This document shows, piece by piece, positions 35,260 through 47,421 of a stretch of DNA of 64,000 nucleotides (position 1 is the first letter of the stretch; each line of letters begins with the position of its first letter). Location: contig QHSU01000070.1 of assembly GCA_003220535.1 (NCBI GenBank), positions 1 through 64,000 of the forward strand, in the 5' to 3' direction. The translations under genes and the position numbers were made by a program. The notes under the pieces were generated by a model. It was not told the DNA's origin and ran no database searches. It saw only the letters and a program-made list of their open reading frames with translations. The stretch is from Candidatus Rokuibacteriota bacterium (GTDB lineage Bacteria > Methylomirabilota > Methylomirabilia > Rokubacteriales > CSP1-6).

Positions 35260-35557
35260 GCCTGCCTCCGTTCCCGGCAGAATCTCGGGCCTCCGGCCTC
35301 CTCACAAGGAAGAGGCGCTGGATGACGTCGAGCAACGCTATCCGGCACAACACTACGTCCTCGTGGACGACAAACCGCGGATCCTGGCCGCGGTCAAGGA
35401 AGCCTGGGGCGAGCGCGTGACGACGATCTTTCCGCGTCAGGGTCAGTACGCTCACGATGCGAAGGCCTATCGTCCGGCGGACCTGACAGTCGAACGCATC
35501 GGCGACCTCTTGACGCATGACTTGCCGGCGCTCCTGTCATCGGAGGTGACACGATGA
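35260..35557 (+). pseudogene. C-terminal fragment of an HAD-family hydrolase
   Basis: In one frame the ~300 bases after pgm read HKEEALDDVEQRYPAQHYVL, VDDKPRILAAVKEAWGERVT, TIFPRQGQYAHD and DLTVERIGDLLTHDLPALL. This is the last third of an HAD hydrolase, with the Mg2+-binding VDDK motif but without the nucleophile Asp and cap. No proper start precedes it; ATG 35363 would give 64 residues. The stop TGA 35555-35557 overlaps the tal start as ATGA, so the remnant kept its coupling to tal after its 5' part was lost. Confidence 0.75.
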
Positions 35558-36639
35558 AAGCCACCGAAACGCTCCACGACCGGGGCCAGAGTCTCTGGCT
35601 CGACAACATCACACGCGATTTGCTAGAGACCGGCACGCTCGAGCGCTACATCGACGAGCTCTCCGTGACGGGGCTCACGTCCAACCCGACGATTTTTGAC
35701 CATGCCATCAAGAACAGCTCGGCCTACGACGCCGCGATCCGGAAGAAGGTCAGGGAAGGCAAGTCGGGCGAGGCATTGTTCTTCGAGCTGGCGCTGGAGG
35801 ACCTGACCCGGGCCGCCGATCTGTTTCGACCGATTTGGGACAGAACGCGCGGCGTGGACGGCTGGGTGTCGTTGGAAGTGTCGCCGCTGCTGGCCCACGA
35901 CTCCGCCAGCACGCTCGCCGCGGCCAAAGCCCTGCACGCCCGCGCGGGGCGACCCAACCTCCTCATCAAGATCCCCGGCACCAAGGAAGGCCTGCCCGCC
36001 ATCGAGGAGGCGATCTTTGCCGGCATACCGATCAATGTGACGCTGCTCTTCTCGCACGAGCAATACCTGGCCGCGGCTGGCGCGTTCATGCGTGGCATCG
36101 AGCGTCGCATGGCCGCGTGGCTCGAGCCGGAGGTCGGCTCGGTCGCCTCGGTGTTCATCAGCCGGTGGGACGCGGCGGTCAAGGACAGCGTGCCCGAGGC
36201 GCTGCGCAATCAGCTCGGCATCGCGATCGCGAAGCGGACGTACAAGGCGTACCGCACCCTGCTCGGCTCCCCGCGCTGGCAGCGCGTCTTCAACGCCGGC
36301 GCCCGCCCGCAACGCCTGCTGTGGGCCAGCACGGGCACCAAGGATCCCGGCGCGTCCGACATCCTTTATATACGGGCGCTCGCCGCGCCGTTCACGGTGA
36401 ACACGATGCCCGAGGGCACCTTGAAGGCCCTCGCCGATCACGGAGCGCTCGGTGGGATCCTGACCCCCGATGGTGGCGACTGCGAGGACGTGCTGGCCCG
36501 GTTCGCCGGAGCCGGCATCGATGTGGACGCCCTCGCCAGCCAGCTCCAGGACGACGGCGCGAAGTCGTTCGTCAGCTCCTGGCACGAGCTCATGGACGTG
36601 ATCGCCTCCAAGAGCGCCGCCCTGGACAAGGCGAGCTGA
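35554..36639 (+). CDS. tal: Transaldolase
   Basis: 361 residues, the long transaldolase type. The active-site region begins with [20 protein letters not shown]; the Schiff-base lysine is in [20 protein letters not shown] (~139), followed by [20 protein letters not shown], a WASTGTKDP motif and [18 protein letters not shown]. It moves dihydroxyacetone units between sugar phosphates in the non-oxidative pentose phosphate pathway. A separate glucose-6-phosphate isomerase gene follows after 13 bases; in some bacteria these are fused, here they are not. Confidence 0.94.
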   Translation: MKATETLHDRGQSLWLDNITRDLLETGTLERYIDELSVTGLTSNPTIFDHAIKNSSAYDAAIRKKVREGKSGEALFFELALEDLTRAADLFRPIWDRTRGVDGWVSLEVSPLLAHDSASTLAAAKALHARAGRPNLLIKIPGTKEGLPAIEEAIFAGIPINVTLLFSHEQYLAAAGAFMRGIERRMAAWLEPEVGSVASVFISRWDAAVKDSVPEALRNQLGIAIAKRTYKAYRTLLGSPRWQRVFNAGARPQRLLWASTGTKDPGASDILYIRALAAPFTVNTMPEGTLKALADHGALGGILTPDGGDCEDVLARFAGAGIDVDALASQLQDDGAKSFVSSWHELMDVIASKSAALDKAS

Positions 36640-36652
36640 GAAAGGAAGACCG

Positions 36653-38293
36653 ATGACGGGAATGTTGCCACTGACTGCGCGCCCGGCATGGAAGGCCCTC
36701 GAGGCCCACCACGAGAAGATCCGAGACCTCCACCTCCGCGAGCTCTTCGCCGACGATGCGACACGCGGCGAGCGCCTGACCGCCGAGGCCGTCGGCATCT
36801 ATCTCGACTACTCGAAGAATCGCGTCACGGACGAGACCGCCGCATTGCTCTGCCGACTGGCCGAGGAGTCCGGCCTGCGCGAGCGCATCGACGCCATGTT
36901 CCGGGGGGACAAGATCAACCAGACGGAGAACCGGGCCGTCCTGCATGTCGCGCTGCGGGCCCCGCGCGGCACGTCGATCGTCGTGGACGGCAAGGACGTA
37001 ATGCCCGACGTCCACGCCGTACTCGGCGCGATGGCTGACTTCGCGAACCGAGTGCGGAGCGGCGGGTGGACGGGGCACACCGGCAAGCGCATTCGCAACG
37101 TGGTCAACATCGGCATCGGCGGCTCCGACCTCGGCCCCGTGATGGCCTACGAGGCCCTCAAGCACTACAGCGACCGCGCGCTGACCTTTCGCTTCGTGTC
37201 GAACGTCGACGGGACCGATCTCGTGGAGGCGACCGGCGACCTGGACCCCGCGGAAACGCTCTTCATCGTCTCGTCGAAGACCTTCACGACGCTGGAGACG
37301 ATGACCAACGCCGAGAGCGCGCGCCGATGGTTGCGCGGAGGGCTCGGGGGCGACGTCAAGGCGGTGGCCAAGCATTTCGTCGCTGTCTCGACGAACGCTC
37401 GGAAGGTGTCGGAGTTCGGGATCGACACTGCGAACATGTTCGGGTTCTGGGACTGGGTGGGCGGGCGCTATTCCATGGACTCGGCAATCGGTCTGTCGAC
37501 GATGCTCGCCGTCGGTCCCGAGAACTTCCGCGCGCTGCTGGACGGCTTTCACCAGATGGACGAGCACTTCCGCACCGCACCGTTCGAGCGCAACCTGCCG
37601 GTGCTCCTCGGCTTGTTGACGGTGTGGTACACCGATTTCTTCGACGCCCAGACGGTGGCCGTCCTGCCCTACGAGCAATACCTGAAGCGCTTCCCCGCGT
37701 ACCTGCAACAGCTCACGATGGAGAGCAACGGCAAGCACGTCACCCTGGAGGGGGTCGAGGTCAGCTACCCGACCGGGCCCATCTACTGGGGGGAGCCGGG
37801 AACCAACGGGCAGCATTCCTTCTACCAGCTGATCCACCAGGGGACCCGCCTCATCCCTTGTGACTTCATCGCGTTCGGCCAGGCCTTGAACCGGCTGGCT
37901 CGACACCACGACATGCTGCTGGCGAACGTGTTTGCGCAGACGGAGGCCTTGGCCTTCGGCAAGACGCGCGAGCAAGTCAAGGCCGAGGGCACGCCGGACG
38001 GCCTGGTTGCCCATCGGGTGTTCCAGGGCAATCGTCCTTCGAACACGATCCTCGCCGAGCGGCTCACGCCGGAAACGCTCGGAAAGCTCGTCGCGCTCTA
38101 CGAGCATAGCGTGTTCACCCAGGGCGTCGTCTGGAACGTCGACTCGTTCGATCAGTGGGGAGTCGAGCTGGGCAAGATGCTGGCCCAGCGCATCATCCCG
38201 GAGCTCGAGAGCGAGACGGAGCCCGCGCTCGGCCATGACAGCTCGACGAACAACCTCATCCGGCGCTATCGGATGAGCAGGAATACGAGGTGA
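36653..38293 (+). CDS. pgi: Glucose-6-phosphate isomerase
   Basis: 546 residues. Family motifs are intact: [94 protein letters not shown] and [20 protein letters not shown] (catalytic Glu and His regions), with [20 protein letters not shown] at the end. It interconverts glucose-6- and fructose-6-phosphate. The stop at 38293 overlaps a possible GTG of the aldolase gene. Preceded by GGAAGACC. Confidence 0.95.
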   Translation: MTGMLPLTARPAWKALEAHHEKIRDLHLRELFADDATRGERLTAEAVGIYLDYSKNRVTDETAALLCRLAEESGLRERIDAMFRGDKINQTENRAVLHVALRAPRGTSIVVDGKDVMPDVHAVLGAMADFANRVRSGGWTGHTGKRIRNVVNIGIGGSDLGPVMAYEALKHYSDRALTFRFVSNVDGTDLVEATGDLDPAETLFIVSSKTFTTLETMTNAESARRWLRGGLGGDVKAVAKHFVAVSTNARKVSEFGIDTANMFGFWDWVGGRYSMDSAIGLSTMLAVGPENFRALLDGFHQMDEHFRTAPFERNLPVLLGLLTVWYTDFFDAQTVAVLPYEQYLKRFPAYLQQLTMESNGKHVTLEGVEVSYPTGPIYWGEPGTNGQHSFYQLIHQGTRLIPCDFIAFGQALNRLARHHDMLLANVFAQTEALAFGKTREQVKAEGTPDGLVAHRVFQGNRPSNTILAERLTPETLGKLVALYEHSVFTQGVVWNVDSFDQWGVELGKMLAQRIIPELESETEPALGHDSSTNNLIRRYRMSRNTR

Positions 38294-38298
38294 CGGAG

Positions 38299-39195
38299 AT
38301 GGGCACCGTCAAAGAACAACAACTGCAGCAGATGACGACACATCCCGGGTTTATTGCGGCGCTGGATCAAAGCGGTGGCAGCACGCCCAACGCGCTGCGT
38401 GCCTACGGAATCAAGGACAATGCGTGGTCCAACGAGGAGGAGATGTTCGCGATCGTGCATCAGATGCGTACGCGCATCATGACCAGCCGACGCTTCACCG
38501 GGGAGCGGATTCTTGCCGCCATCCTGTTCGAGGACACCACGGACAGGGACGTCGAGGGGCAGCCGACCGCGGACTATCTGTGGAATGTGAAGCGGATCGT
38601 GCCATTTCTGAAAGTGGACAAGGGCCTGGCAGCGGAGAAATCCGGTGTCCAGTTGATGAAGCCGATGCCCGAGCTTGCTGCGCTGCTCGACAAGGCCAAA
38701 GCGAAGCGCATATTTGGAACCAAGATGCGCTCGCTCGTCAAACAGGCCAACGGAGCAGGCATCGAGGACATCGTGACCCAGCAGTTCGAAGCAGCTCGCC
38801 AGATCGTCGCGGCGGACCTTGTGCCGATCGTCGAGCCGGAAGTGGATATTCACTGCCCGGAAAAAGCGAAGGCCGAAGAGTTGCTCAAAACGGCCATCCT
38901 CGAGGAGCTCAACGGACTGCCAGTGGGTCAGCTGGTCATGCTCAAGCTCACCTTACCGGAGAAGGACGACCTCTACGCCGAATTCGTCAAACATCCCAGG
39001 GTCGTGAGGGTGGTTGCGCTGTCGGGCGGCTATTCACGGGAAGAAGGCAACAAACGCTTGCGGAGGAATCACGGCGTCGTGGCGAGCTTTTCGCGGGCGC
39101 TGGTCGAGGGGCTGTCGGCCCAGCAATCCGATGCTGAGTATAACGCCCTGCTGGATGCATCCATTCAGAGCATCTTTGAGGCGTCCAACACCTGA
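38299..39195 (+). CDS. Class I fructose-bisphosphate aldolase
   Basis: 298 residues of the bacterial class I type found in staphylococci and others. Motifs: [20 protein letters not shown] at the start, [32 protein letters not shown] with a conserved lysine, [20 protein letters not shown] and [19 protein letters not shown]. No metal is needed; a Schiff-base lysine does the chemistry. ATG 38299 has GAGG eight bases upstream; a GTG at 38290 overlaps pgi by GTGA and is the alternative. Some parts are less GC-rich at third codon positions than the neighbours, which could mean separate acquisition. Confidence 0.92.
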   Translation: MGTVKEQQLQQMTTHPGFIAALDQSGGSTPNALRAYGIKDNAWSNEEEMFAIVHQMRTRIMTSRRFTGERILAAILFEDTTDRDVEGQPTADYLWNVKRIVPFLKVDKGLAAEKSGVQLMKPMPELAALLDKAKAKRIFGTKMRSLVKQANGAGIEDIVTQQFEAARQIVAADLVPIVEPEVDIHCPEKAKAEELLKTAILEELNGLPVGQLVMLKLTLPEKDDLYAEFVKHPRVVRVVALSGGYSREEGNKRLRRNHGVVASFSRALVEGLSAQQSDAEYNALLDASIQSIFEASNT

Positions 39196-39606
39196 GCGGG
39201 CAGGATCAGGACGCTGGGCAAGCGCGCCGCGGTAGCCATCAACCCGGCGACGCCATCGGCAGTGCTGGAGGAAATCATCCAGGACCTGGACCAGGTGCTG
39301 GTCATGACCGTCAACCCGGGTTTCGGTCATCAACAATTCCTCCGGACGACCCTGCCGAAGATCGAACGGGCGCGGGAGTTGATCGAGCGGCACAGGCCCG
39401 GGTGCGACGTGGAAGTGGACGGAGGGATCGACGCGACGACGGCGCCGCTGGTCGTTCGGGCCGGCGCCACCGTGCTGGTGGCGGGCTCGGCGATCTTCGG
39501 CGACCGAGACGGGGTGGCCACCGCGATGGAACGACTGCGAATGGCCCTCGACCGCATGAAGGACGAACCCGAACCGGCCGAGCGATCGGCCCCGCAAAGG
39601 AGCTAG
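39196..39606 (+). pseudogene. C-terminal part of ribulose-phosphate 3-epimerase
   Basis: Directly after the aldolase TGA (39193-39195) and in the same frame the sequence reads [39 protein letters not shown], then [20 protein letters not shown] and [14 protein letters not shown]. This is the C-terminal two-thirds of Rpe, with the [14 protein letters not shown] loop and the second catalytic Asp. The first ~85-90 residues, containing the first Asp and metal-binding His residues, are gone, so it is inactive. A GTG at 39262 could start a peptide. The deletion ended exactly at the upstream stop codon. Confidence 0.85.
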
Positions 39607-39608
39607 CT

Positions 39609-40622
<1,014 letters not shown>

Positions 40623-40637
40623 TAGCCGGAGCACACG

Positions 40638-42017
40638 ATGAGCGACGTCCATTCCGACGCCTTCGTATTCTTCGGCGCGACCGGCGATCTCGCGTACAAG
40701 AAGATCTTTCCGGCGCTGCAGGCGATGGTGAAGCGCGGCCACCTCGACGTGCCGGTCATCGGCGTGGCGAAGGCCGGCTGGAACCTCGAGCAGCTCGAGG
40801 CCCGTGCCAAGGACAGCCTCGACAAGCACGGAGGCCTCGATCCCGCCGCGTTCAGCAAGCTGCGCGGCCTGCTGCGCTACGTCGATGGCGACTACCAGGA
40901 CCCAGCGACGTTCCAGGCCATCCGCCGGGAGCTCGGCCCCGCCCGGCGGCCGGCGCACTACCTGGCCATCCCGCCCGTGATGTTCGAATTGGTCGTGGAG
41001 CAGCTCGGCAAGGCGGACTGTACCAACGGCGCCCGCGTCATCGTCGAGAAGCCGTTCGGCCACGACCTCGCCTCCGCGCGGGAGCTCAACCGAGTCCTGC
41101 TCGGCGCCTTCGACGAGACGTCGATCTTCCGGATCGACCACTACCTCGGGAAGCGGCCGGTGCACCACCTGCTTTTCTTCCGCTTCGCCAACGCCTTCCT
41201 GGAGCCCTTCTGGAACCGCAATCACGTCGACAGCGTGCAGATCACCATGGCCGAAGATTTCGGTATTCAGGGCCGAGGCGCGTTCTACGACGGGACGGGC
41301 ACCGTCCGCGACGTGGTTCAGAATCATCTCTTCCAGGTCCTGAGTAACCTGGCCATGGAGCCTCCGGTCAGAACCGACAGCAAATCGATCCGGGACGAGA
41401 AGGTGAAGGTCCTCAAAGCGATCTCCTCGTTCTCCGCCGATGACATCGTCCGTGGGCAGTTTCGTGGTTATCGGTCGGAGAAGGACGTGGCACCGGACTC
41501 GACGGTAGAGACGTTCGTCGCTTTGCGACTGCAGATCGATTCCTGGCGCTGGCAGGGCGTGCCCTTTTACATCCGGGCCGGCAAGTGCCTGGCCGTGACG
41601 TGCACGGAGGTCGTCGTTCGACTTCGCCAGCCGCCCACGATGTATCACGGCTTCGACCTCGAGCCGAACTACTGCCGCTTTCGGATCAGCCCCGACATCA
41701 CGATCGCGATCGGCGCGAACGTCATTGCGCCCGGGCAGGAAACGCAAAGCCAAACCGCGGAGATGCTGGGGACTCGGCTCCCGCGCGCCGACGAGATGGA
41801 CGCGTACGAGCGAGTGCTGGGAGACGCCATGCACGGGGACGCCACGCTGTTCGCCCGGGAGGACTACGTCGAAGAGGCGTGGCGAATCGTCGATCCAGTG
41901 CTGAAGGACGGCACGCCCGTCTACGAGTATGAGCGAGGCACCTGGGGACCGAAAGAAGTCGACTCGAGAGTCTCGCCCCCCGGAGGCTGGCAGAACCCGA
42001 CGGTGAAGGTGCCATGA
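40638..42017 (+). CDS. zwf: Glucose-6-phosphate 1-dehydrogenase
   Basis: 459 residues. The nucleotide-binding start is [20 protein letters not shown], followed by [20 protein letters not shown] and the catalytic loop [20 protein letters not shown] with His and Lys; [20 protein letters not shown] and the [18 protein letters not shown] segment complete the core. It is slightly shorter than E. coli Zwf (491). First step of the oxidative pentose phosphate pathway, making NAD(P)H. The stop overlaps the pgl start by ATGA. Confidence 0.95.
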   Translation: MSDVHSDAFVFFGATGDLAYKKIFPALQAMVKRGHLDVPVIGVAKAGWNLEQLEARAKDSLDKHGGLDPAAFSKLRGLLRYVDGDYQDPATFQAIRRELGPARRPAHYLAIPPVMFELVVEQLGKADCTNGARVIVEKPFGHDLASARELNRVLLGAFDETSIFRIDHYLGKRPVHHLLFFRFANAFLEPFWNRNHVDSVQITMAEDFGIQGRGAFYDGTGTVRDVVQNHLFQVLSNLAMEPPVRTDSKSIRDEKVKVLKAISSFSADDIVRGQFRGYRSEKDVAPDSTVETFVALRLQIDSWRWQGVPFYIRAGKCLAVTCTEVVVRLRQPPTMYHGFDLEPNYCRFRISPDITIAIGANVIAPGQETQSQTAEMLGTRLPRADEMDAYERVLGDAMHGDATLFAREDYVEEAWRIVDPVLKDGTPVYEYERGTWGPKEVDSRVSPPGGWQNPTVKVP

Positions 42018-42724
42018 GGATCGAGGCTCTGGCCGATGCCGATGCGGTCGCGCGAGCGGGCGCGGCATTCACCGCCGCGGAGGCGCGCGCGGCCGTCGCC
42101 GCACGCGGCCGCTTCGTCATGGCCGTCAGCGGGGGGCACACCCCGTGGACGATGGTGCGTGCACTGGCCGATCAACGCATGCCCTGGGCCGATGTGCATG
42201 TCGTCCAGGTGGACGAGCGCGTGGCGCCCGCGGGAGATCCCGACCGAAACCTCACTCACCTGCGCGAGAGCTTGCTCGCGCATTGTCCGCTGCGCCTCGA
42301 CCAGGTTCACGCCATGCCAGTGGAATCGGCAGATCTGGAATCGGCGAGCGGCCAATACGCCGTGACGCTCGAGCGGGTTGCCGGCGCTCCGGCTGTGCTC
42401 GATCTCGCCCATCTGGGTCTGGGGCCCGACGGCCATACCGCATCGCTGGTGCCCGGGGATCCTGTGCTCGACGTGACCGACGCGGACGTCGCGCTCACGG
42501 GGCTCTATCAAGGTCGGCGCCGGATGACCTTGACCTATCCCTTGCTCAATCGGTCCCGGCGTATCGTCTGGCTGGTCACGGGACGCGAGAAGGCGGAGAT
42601 GCTGGCGCGTCTGTGTGGCACCGATCGATCGATTCCAGCCGGGCGAATCCACCAACACCAGGCCTTCGTGCTCGCCGACCACGAGGCGGCCGCACGGTTG
42701 GGACGTGAGCCATCACGACGCTGA
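42014..42724 (+). CDS. pgl: 6-phosphogluconolactonase
   Basis: 236 residues of the DevB/NagB-like fold. Motifs: [20 protein letters not shown] near residue 40, [40 protein letters not shown] and [20 protein letters not shown]. It hydrolyses the lactone made by Zwf. Starts by ATGA overlap with zwf; the next gene (rpiB) starts 24 bases after its stop. Confidence 0.93.
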   Translation: MRIEALADADAVARAGAAFTAAEARAAVAARGRFVMAVSGGHTPWTMVRALADQRMPWADVHVVQVDERVAPAGDPDRNLTHLRESLLAHCPLRLDQVHAMPVESADLESASGQYAVTLERVAGAPAVLDLAHLGLGPDGHTASLVPGDPVLDVTDADVALTGLYQGRRRMTLTYPLLNRSRRIVWLVTGREKAEMLARLCGTDRSIPAGRIHQHQAFVLADHEAAARLGREPSRR

Positions 42725-42747
42725 TGCCACATCGAGGAGAAGACACC

Positions 42748-43212
42748 ATGCACGTGGGAATCGCCACCGATCACGGGGGCTTTGGCTTGAAAGAGGATCT
42801 GACCGGGCGCCTCCGCGCTGCCGGGCACGACGTCGTCGACTTCGGTGCGGACGAGCTGAACCCGGACGACGACTATCCGGACTTCGTCATCCCGCTCGCC
42901 CAGGCTGTGGCGGCGGGCACGGTCGAGCGCGGGGTGGCCGTCTGCGGCAGCGGTGTGGGCGCCTCGATCTGCGCCAACAAGGTTCCGGGTGTCCGTGCCG
43001 GGCTGATCAATGACCACTTTTCCGCGGGGCAGGGGGTCGAGGACGATCACATGAACATCATCTGCATCGGTGGCCGCACCGTGGGACCAGGCGTGGCCTG
43101 GGATCTCGTGCAGACGTTCCTGGCCGCCGAGTTCAGCCACGCCCCCCGACACCTGCGCCGCCTGAGCAAGGTGGCGTTGCTGGAGCTCCAACCGACGAGG
43201 ACAAACCGATGA
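42748..43212 (+). CDS. rpiB: Ribose-5-phosphate isomerase B (RpiB/LacAB family)
   Basis: 154 residues. Core motifs: GIATDHGGFGLKEDLTGRL at the start, DVVDFGADELNPDDDYPDFV, the active-site loop GVAVCGSGVGASICANKVPG and AGLINDHFSAGQGVEDDHMN. It interconverts ribulose-5- and ribose-5-phosphate. I prefer ATG 42748, preceded by GAGGAG, to the in-frame ATG at 42724. The catalytic Cys is in VCGSGVG. Overlaps tkt by ATGA. Confidence 0.93.
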   Translation: MHVGIATDHGGFGLKEDLTGRLRAAGHDVVDFGADELNPDDDYPDFVIPLAQAVAAGTVERGVAVCGSGVGASICANKVPGVRAGLINDHFSAGQGVEDDHMNIICIGGRTVGPGVAWDLVQTFLAAEFSHAPRHLRRLSKVALLELQPTRTNR

Positions 43213-45293
43213 GTGTCACGAATGTCGCTGCACCCATGACAGACACCGAGCTCGACCAGTTGTCCGTCGACACCATCCGCACGCTCTCGATCGATGCGGT
43301 CCAGCAAGCCAAGTCGGGGCACCCCGGCACACCGATGGCGCTCGCACCACTCGTCTACACGATCTGGAACCGCGTGATGCGCTTCGATCCGGAGGACCCG
43401 ATCTGGCCCAACCGTGATCGGTTCGTGCTCTCCAACGGTCACGCCTCGATGCTGCTCTGGTCCGTGCTGCATCTGACGGGCACGCGGGCAGTGAACGCCG
43501 ACTACGAACGGTTGGGGCAGCCCTCGGTGTCCCTGGAGGACATCCGCCGCTTTCGCCAGATCGGCAGCAAGGCGCCCGGGCACCCCGAATATCACTGGGT
43601 ATCGGGTGTCGAGACGACGACGGGCCCGCTCGGGCAGGGCGTCGCCACGAGCGTGGGGATGGCCATCGCTCAGAAGTGGCTCGCCGACCGGTACAACCGA
43701 CCGGACTTCGCGATCTTCGACTACGACATCTACGTCGTGTGCGGCGACGGCTGTTTGATGGAGGGCGTGGCGGCCGAAGCGGCTTCGCTGGCCGGTCACC
43801 TCGGTTTGGACAACCTCTGCTGGATCTACGACAACAACCACATCACGATCGAGGGGCAGACGAGCCTCGCCTTCACAGAGGATGTCGCCACCCGGTTCCT
43901 CGCGTACGGGTGGAACGTCCTGCGAGTGGGTGACGCCAACGACATCGATCGCATCCAGCAGGCTCTCGGCGTCTTTCGAAAGACGACGACTCGCCCCACC
44001 CTGATCATCCTCGATAGCCACATCGGCTACGGCTCCCCGCACAAGCAGGACACCTCCGCGGCCCACGGCGAGCCGCTCGGTGACGAAGAGGTTCGCCTCA
44101 CCAAGCGCAGCTACGGGTGGCCGGAGGAGGCGCAGTTCCTGGTCCCCGACGGCGTCCGCGAGCACTTCGCCGCCGGCGTCGGCGCGCGCGGCGCCGCAGC
44201 TCGGAGCAGGTGGACGGCGCTCTTCGCGTCGTACCGGGCCAGGTACCCCGAGCTTGCGAGCGAGATCGACCAGATGCAGCGGCGAGACCTGCCGACAGGG
44301 TGGGATCGCAACCTCCCCGTCTTCCCGGCGGACACCAAGGGCATCGCGGGCCGAGACGCCTCGGGCAAAGTGCTGAACGTGCTCGCGCAGAACATCCCGT
44401 GGTTCCTCGGGGGTTCGGCGGATCTCGGGCCGTCGAACAAGACCACCCTGACGTACGAGGGCGCGGGAAGCTTTCAGGCCGGGAACCCTGGTGGCAAGAA
44501 CCTGCATTTCGGCGTCCGCGAGCACGCGATGGCGGCGACCGTCAACGGCCTCTCGCTCTCGAAGCTGCGGGCGTTCGGCGCGACGTTCTTCATCTTCAGC
44601 GACTACGCGCGGCCGGCCATCCGGCTGTCGGCACTGATGGAGCTGCCGACCATCTTCGTGTTCACGCACGACGCCATGGGTGACGGCGAGGATGGCCCGA
44701 CCCACCAGCCGGTGGAGCACCTGGCATCGCTACGCGCCATTCCCGGGCTCGTCACGCTGCGGCCCGGCGACGCCAACGAGGTCGTGGAGGCGTACCGCTA
44801 CGTGCTGCAGCTCCGCCACCAGCCGGCCGTGCTCGCGCTTTCACGGCAGCCGTTGCCGACGCTGGATCGACGCATCTACGCTCCTGCGACAGGGGTCGCG
44901 CGTGGAGCCTACGTGCTCGCGGACCCCCCGGGGCAGAATCCCGAGGTGATCCTGATCGCCTCGGGTAGCGAGCTGAGTCTTGCCGTGGAGGCCCACGGCA
45001 AGCTGCTCGCCGAGGGCATCCGCTCGCGCGTCGTCTCGATGCCGTCGTGGGAGATCTTCGAGCATCAGACGCAGGAGTATCGCGACAGCGTGCTGCCACC
45101 CGGCGTGAAGGCGCGCGTCGCGGTCGAGCAGGCCTCCACGTTCGGATGGGAGCGCTACGTTGGCACGTCCGGCTTCGTGATCGGGATGAAGACGTTCGGA
45201 GCCTCCGCGCCGCTGAAGGAGCTCCAGAGGAAGTTTGGCTTCGAGCCGGACCGCGTGGTGGCGGCGGCGAGAGCGCAGTTGGGCAGGGCGTAA
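43209..45293 (+). CDS. tkt: Transketolase
   Basis: 694 residues. N-terminal ThDP domain: AVQQAKSGHPGTPMALAPLV, WPNRDRFVLSNGHASMLLWS, TTGPLGQGVATSVGMAIAQK and the GDG...N metal motif in VCGDGCLMEGVAAEAASLAG. Middle domain: LGGSADLGPSNKTTL, HFGVREHAMAATVNGLSLSK with the catalytic Glu, and FIFSDYARPAIRLSALMELP; then HDAMGDGEDGPTHQPVEHLA. The C-terminal domain is complete. It exchanges two-carbon units in the pentose phosphate pathway. Overlaps rpiB by ATGA. Confidence 0.95.
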   Translation: MSVTNVAAPMTDTELDQLSVDTIRTLSIDAVQQAKSGHPGTPMALAPLVYTIWNRVMRFDPEDPIWPNRDRFVLSNGHASMLLWSVLHLTGTRAVNADYERLGQPSVSLEDIRRFRQIGSKAPGHPEYHWVSGVETTTGPLGQGVATSVGMAIAQKWLADRYNRPDFAIFDYDIYVVCGDGCLMEGVAAEAASLAGHLGLDNLCWIYDNNHITIEGQTSLAFTEDVATRFLAYGWNVLRVGDANDIDRIQQALGVFRKTTTRPTLIILDSHIGYGSPHKQDTSAAHGEPLGDEEVRLTKRSYGWPEEAQFLVPDGVREHFAAGVGARGAAARSRWTALFASYRARYPELASEIDQMQRRDLPTGWDRNLPVFPADTKGIAGRDASGKVLNVLAQNIPWFLGGSADLGPSNKTTLTYEGAGSFQAGNPGGKNLHFGVREHAMAATVNGLSLSKLRAFGATFFIFSDYARPAIRLSALMELPTIFVFTHDAMGDGEDGPTHQPVEHLASLRAIPGLVTLRPGDANEVVEAYRYVLQLRHQPAVLALSRQPLPTLDRRIYAPATGVARGAYVLADPPGQNPEVILIASGSELSLAVEAHGKLLAEGIRSRVVSMPSWEIFEHQTQEYRDSVLPPGVKARVAVEQASTFGWERYVGTSGFVIGMKTFGASAPLKELQRKFGFEPDRVVAAARAQLGRA

Positions 45294-45306
45294 GCCGAGC
45301 GAACGC

Positions 45307-47400
45307 GTGGACGACGACGATGTGGCCAGCACGGGGCGGAGCGCGCCTCTGGGAGCCACCGTCCTTCCGGGCGGCGTCAATTTCAGTGTCTTCTCCCGTG
45401 GGGCGTCCGGCGTGGAATTGCTGCTCTTTGACCGTGAGGACGATGCGCGCCCCACCCGCGTGATTCCGATCGACCCCGCGGCGAACCGTACGTACCACTA
45501 CTGGCACGTCTTCGTATCGGGCGTGCGGCCGGGCCAGACGTACGGTTATCGCGTGTACGGAGGCTGGGACCCCGCGAACGGGATGCGTTTTGACCCCACC
45601 AAGGTGCTCCTCGATCCCTATGGTCGAGCCGTCGTCGTTCCCAAGAGCTACAGCCGCGATGCTGCGCGCCTGAAAACCGACAATGCCGCAACGGCGATGA
45701 AGAGCGTCGTGGCCGACGTCTCCGCGTACGACTGGGAGGGTGACGCCCCCCTGCAACGGCCATCGTCGCAGACCATCATTTACGAGATGCACGTGAGAGG
45801 GTTCACGCGCCATCCCAGCTCGGGGGTTTCGGAAGAGAGACGCGGGACGTATGCCGGTGTGATCGAGAAGATTCCATATCTTCAGCAACTCGGCATCACC
45901 GCCGTCGAGCTGCTGCCGGTGTTCCAGTTCGACGCCCAGGATGCCCCGCCCGGGCGGATCAACTACTGGGGATATGCGCCGATCTCGTTCTTTGCGCCGC
46001 ACCAGGGCTACAGCTCCCGTCCGGAGCCGCTCGCTCCGGTCGACGAGTTTCGCGACATGGTGAAGGCGCTGCACCGGGCGGGCATCGAGGTCATTCTCGA
46101 CGTTGTCTTCAATCACACGGCCGAAGGCGACCATCGCGGGCCGACGTTGAGCTTCCGCGGACTGGACAACCCGACGTACTACATCCTCGAAGAGGATCGC
46201 TCGCGCTACGCCAATTACAGCGGCACCGGGAACACGCTCAACGCGAATCAGCCCATCGTTCGCCGGATGATCCTGGATAGTCTCCGCTATTGGGTTGGAG
46301 CGATACACGTGGACGGCTTCCGGTTCGATCTCGCGTCGATCCTCGAGCGCGACGAGTCAGGCCATGTGATGCCGAACCCGCCGGTGCTCCTGGATATCGA
46401 GTCGGACCCGACGCTCGCAGGCGCGAAGCTCATCGCCGAGGCCTGGGATGCGGCGGGCCTGTACCAGGTGGGGAGCTTCATCGGAGACAGCTGGAGGGAG
46501 TGGAACGGGCGGTTCCGCGACGACGTTCGCAGTTTTTTCCGTGGCGAAGAAGGCTCGGTCGAGCGCTTTGCCGACCGCCTGATCGGCAGCCCGGCGCTGT
46601 ACGGCCACAAGCAGCGCGAGCCCGAGGGGAGCGTCAACTTCGTGACGTGTCATGACGGCTTCACCCTCAACGATCTCGTCTCCTACGACGGCAAACACAA
46701 CGAGGCGAACGGCGAGGGTAGCCGCGACGGCGTAGACGACAACCGAAGCTGGAACTGTGGAGTGGAAGGCCCGACGGAGGATGCCTCGGTCGAGAAGCTG
46801 CGAACGCGACAGGTGAAGAACTTCTTCACCGTGACGATGCTATCCGTGGGGATGCCCATGATGCTCATGGGCGACGAGGTGCGGCGCACGCAGGGCGGCA
46901 ACAACAACGCCTATTGTCAGGATAACGAGATCAGCTGGTTCGACTGGGCGCAGCTCGCGAAGCGAGCCGACGTGCACCGGTTCGTGACCTTGCTCAATGC
47001 TTGCCGGGTCTTGCGAGACGTGGAGCACGAGCGGCAGCGGGTGACCCTGAACGAGCTGATCCGGCAGGCCGACGTCACCTGGCACGGCGTGAGACTCCAC
47101 GAGCCTGACTGGCGCCACAGTTCGCACAGCGTGGCGTTCACGGCAAGGTGCACGAAGCAACGAGTGTTCTTTCACGTGATCCTCAACGCGTACTGGGAGC
47201 CGCTCGAGTTCGAGCGCCCGGCGTTCGCCAATGGCGGTCGACATCCATGGCGCCGATGGATCGACACCTTCCTGGATTCTCCGCACGATATCGTCGACTG
47301 GGAGCGAGCTCCCACGGTTCCGGGCCATGGCTATCGCGCGGAGCCGCGCTCCGTGGTCGTGCTGTTCGCAGGCCTCGAACCTGAGCGCCAATCGCCCTGA
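45307..47400 (+). CDS. glgX: Glycogen debranching enzyme (GlgX/isoamylase type)
   Basis: About 697 residues from GTG 45307; the open frame extends upstream into tkt without meaning. N-terminal CBM48: SAPLGATVLPGGVNFSVFSR. GH13 catalytic domain: EMHVRGFTRHPSSG, YWGYAPISFFAPHQGY, VILDVVFNHTAEGDH, nucleophile in VDGFRFDLASILERD, acid/base in AGAKLIAEAWDAAGLYQVG, and FVTCHDGFTLNDLVSYDGKH. C-terminal beta domain present. It removes alpha-1,6 branches from phosphorylase-limited glycogen, which fits with glgP at the other end of the operon. Last intact gene of the operon. Confidence 0.94.
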   Translation: MDDDDVASTGRSAPLGATVLPGGVNFSVFSRGASGVELLLFDREDDARPTRVIPIDPAANRTYHYWHVFVSGVRPGQTYGYRVYGGWDPANGMRFDPTKVLLDPYGRAVVVPKSYSRDAARLKTDNAATAMKSVVADVSAYDWEGDAPLQRPSSQTIIYEMHVRGFTRHPSSGVSEERRGTYAGVIEKIPYLQQLGITAVELLPVFQFDAQDAPPGRINYWGYAPISFFAPHQGYSSRPEPLAPVDEFRDMVKALHRAGIEVILDVVFNHTAEGDHRGPTLSFRGLDNPTYYILEEDRSRYANYSGTGNTLNANQPIVRRMILDSLRYWVGAIHVDGFRFDLASILERDESGHVMPNPPVLLDIESDPTLAGAKLIAEAWDAAGLYQVGSFIGDSWREWNGRFRDDVRSFFRGEEGSVERFADRLIGSPALYGHKQREPEGSVNFVTCHDGFTLNDLVSYDGKHNEANGEGSRDGVDDNRSWNCGVEGPTEDASVEKLRTRQVKNFFTVTMLSVGMPMMLMGDEVRRTQGGNNNAYCQDNEISWFDWAQLAKRADVHRFVTLLNACRVLRDVEHERQRVTLNELIRQADVTWHGVRLHEPDWRHSSHSVAFTARCTKQRVFFHVILNAYWEPLEFERPAFANGGRHPWRRWIDTFLDSPHDIVDWERAPTVPGHGYRAEPRSVVVLFAGLEPERQSP

Positions 47401-47421
47401 CCCATCCGGGAAGGAGGGGCC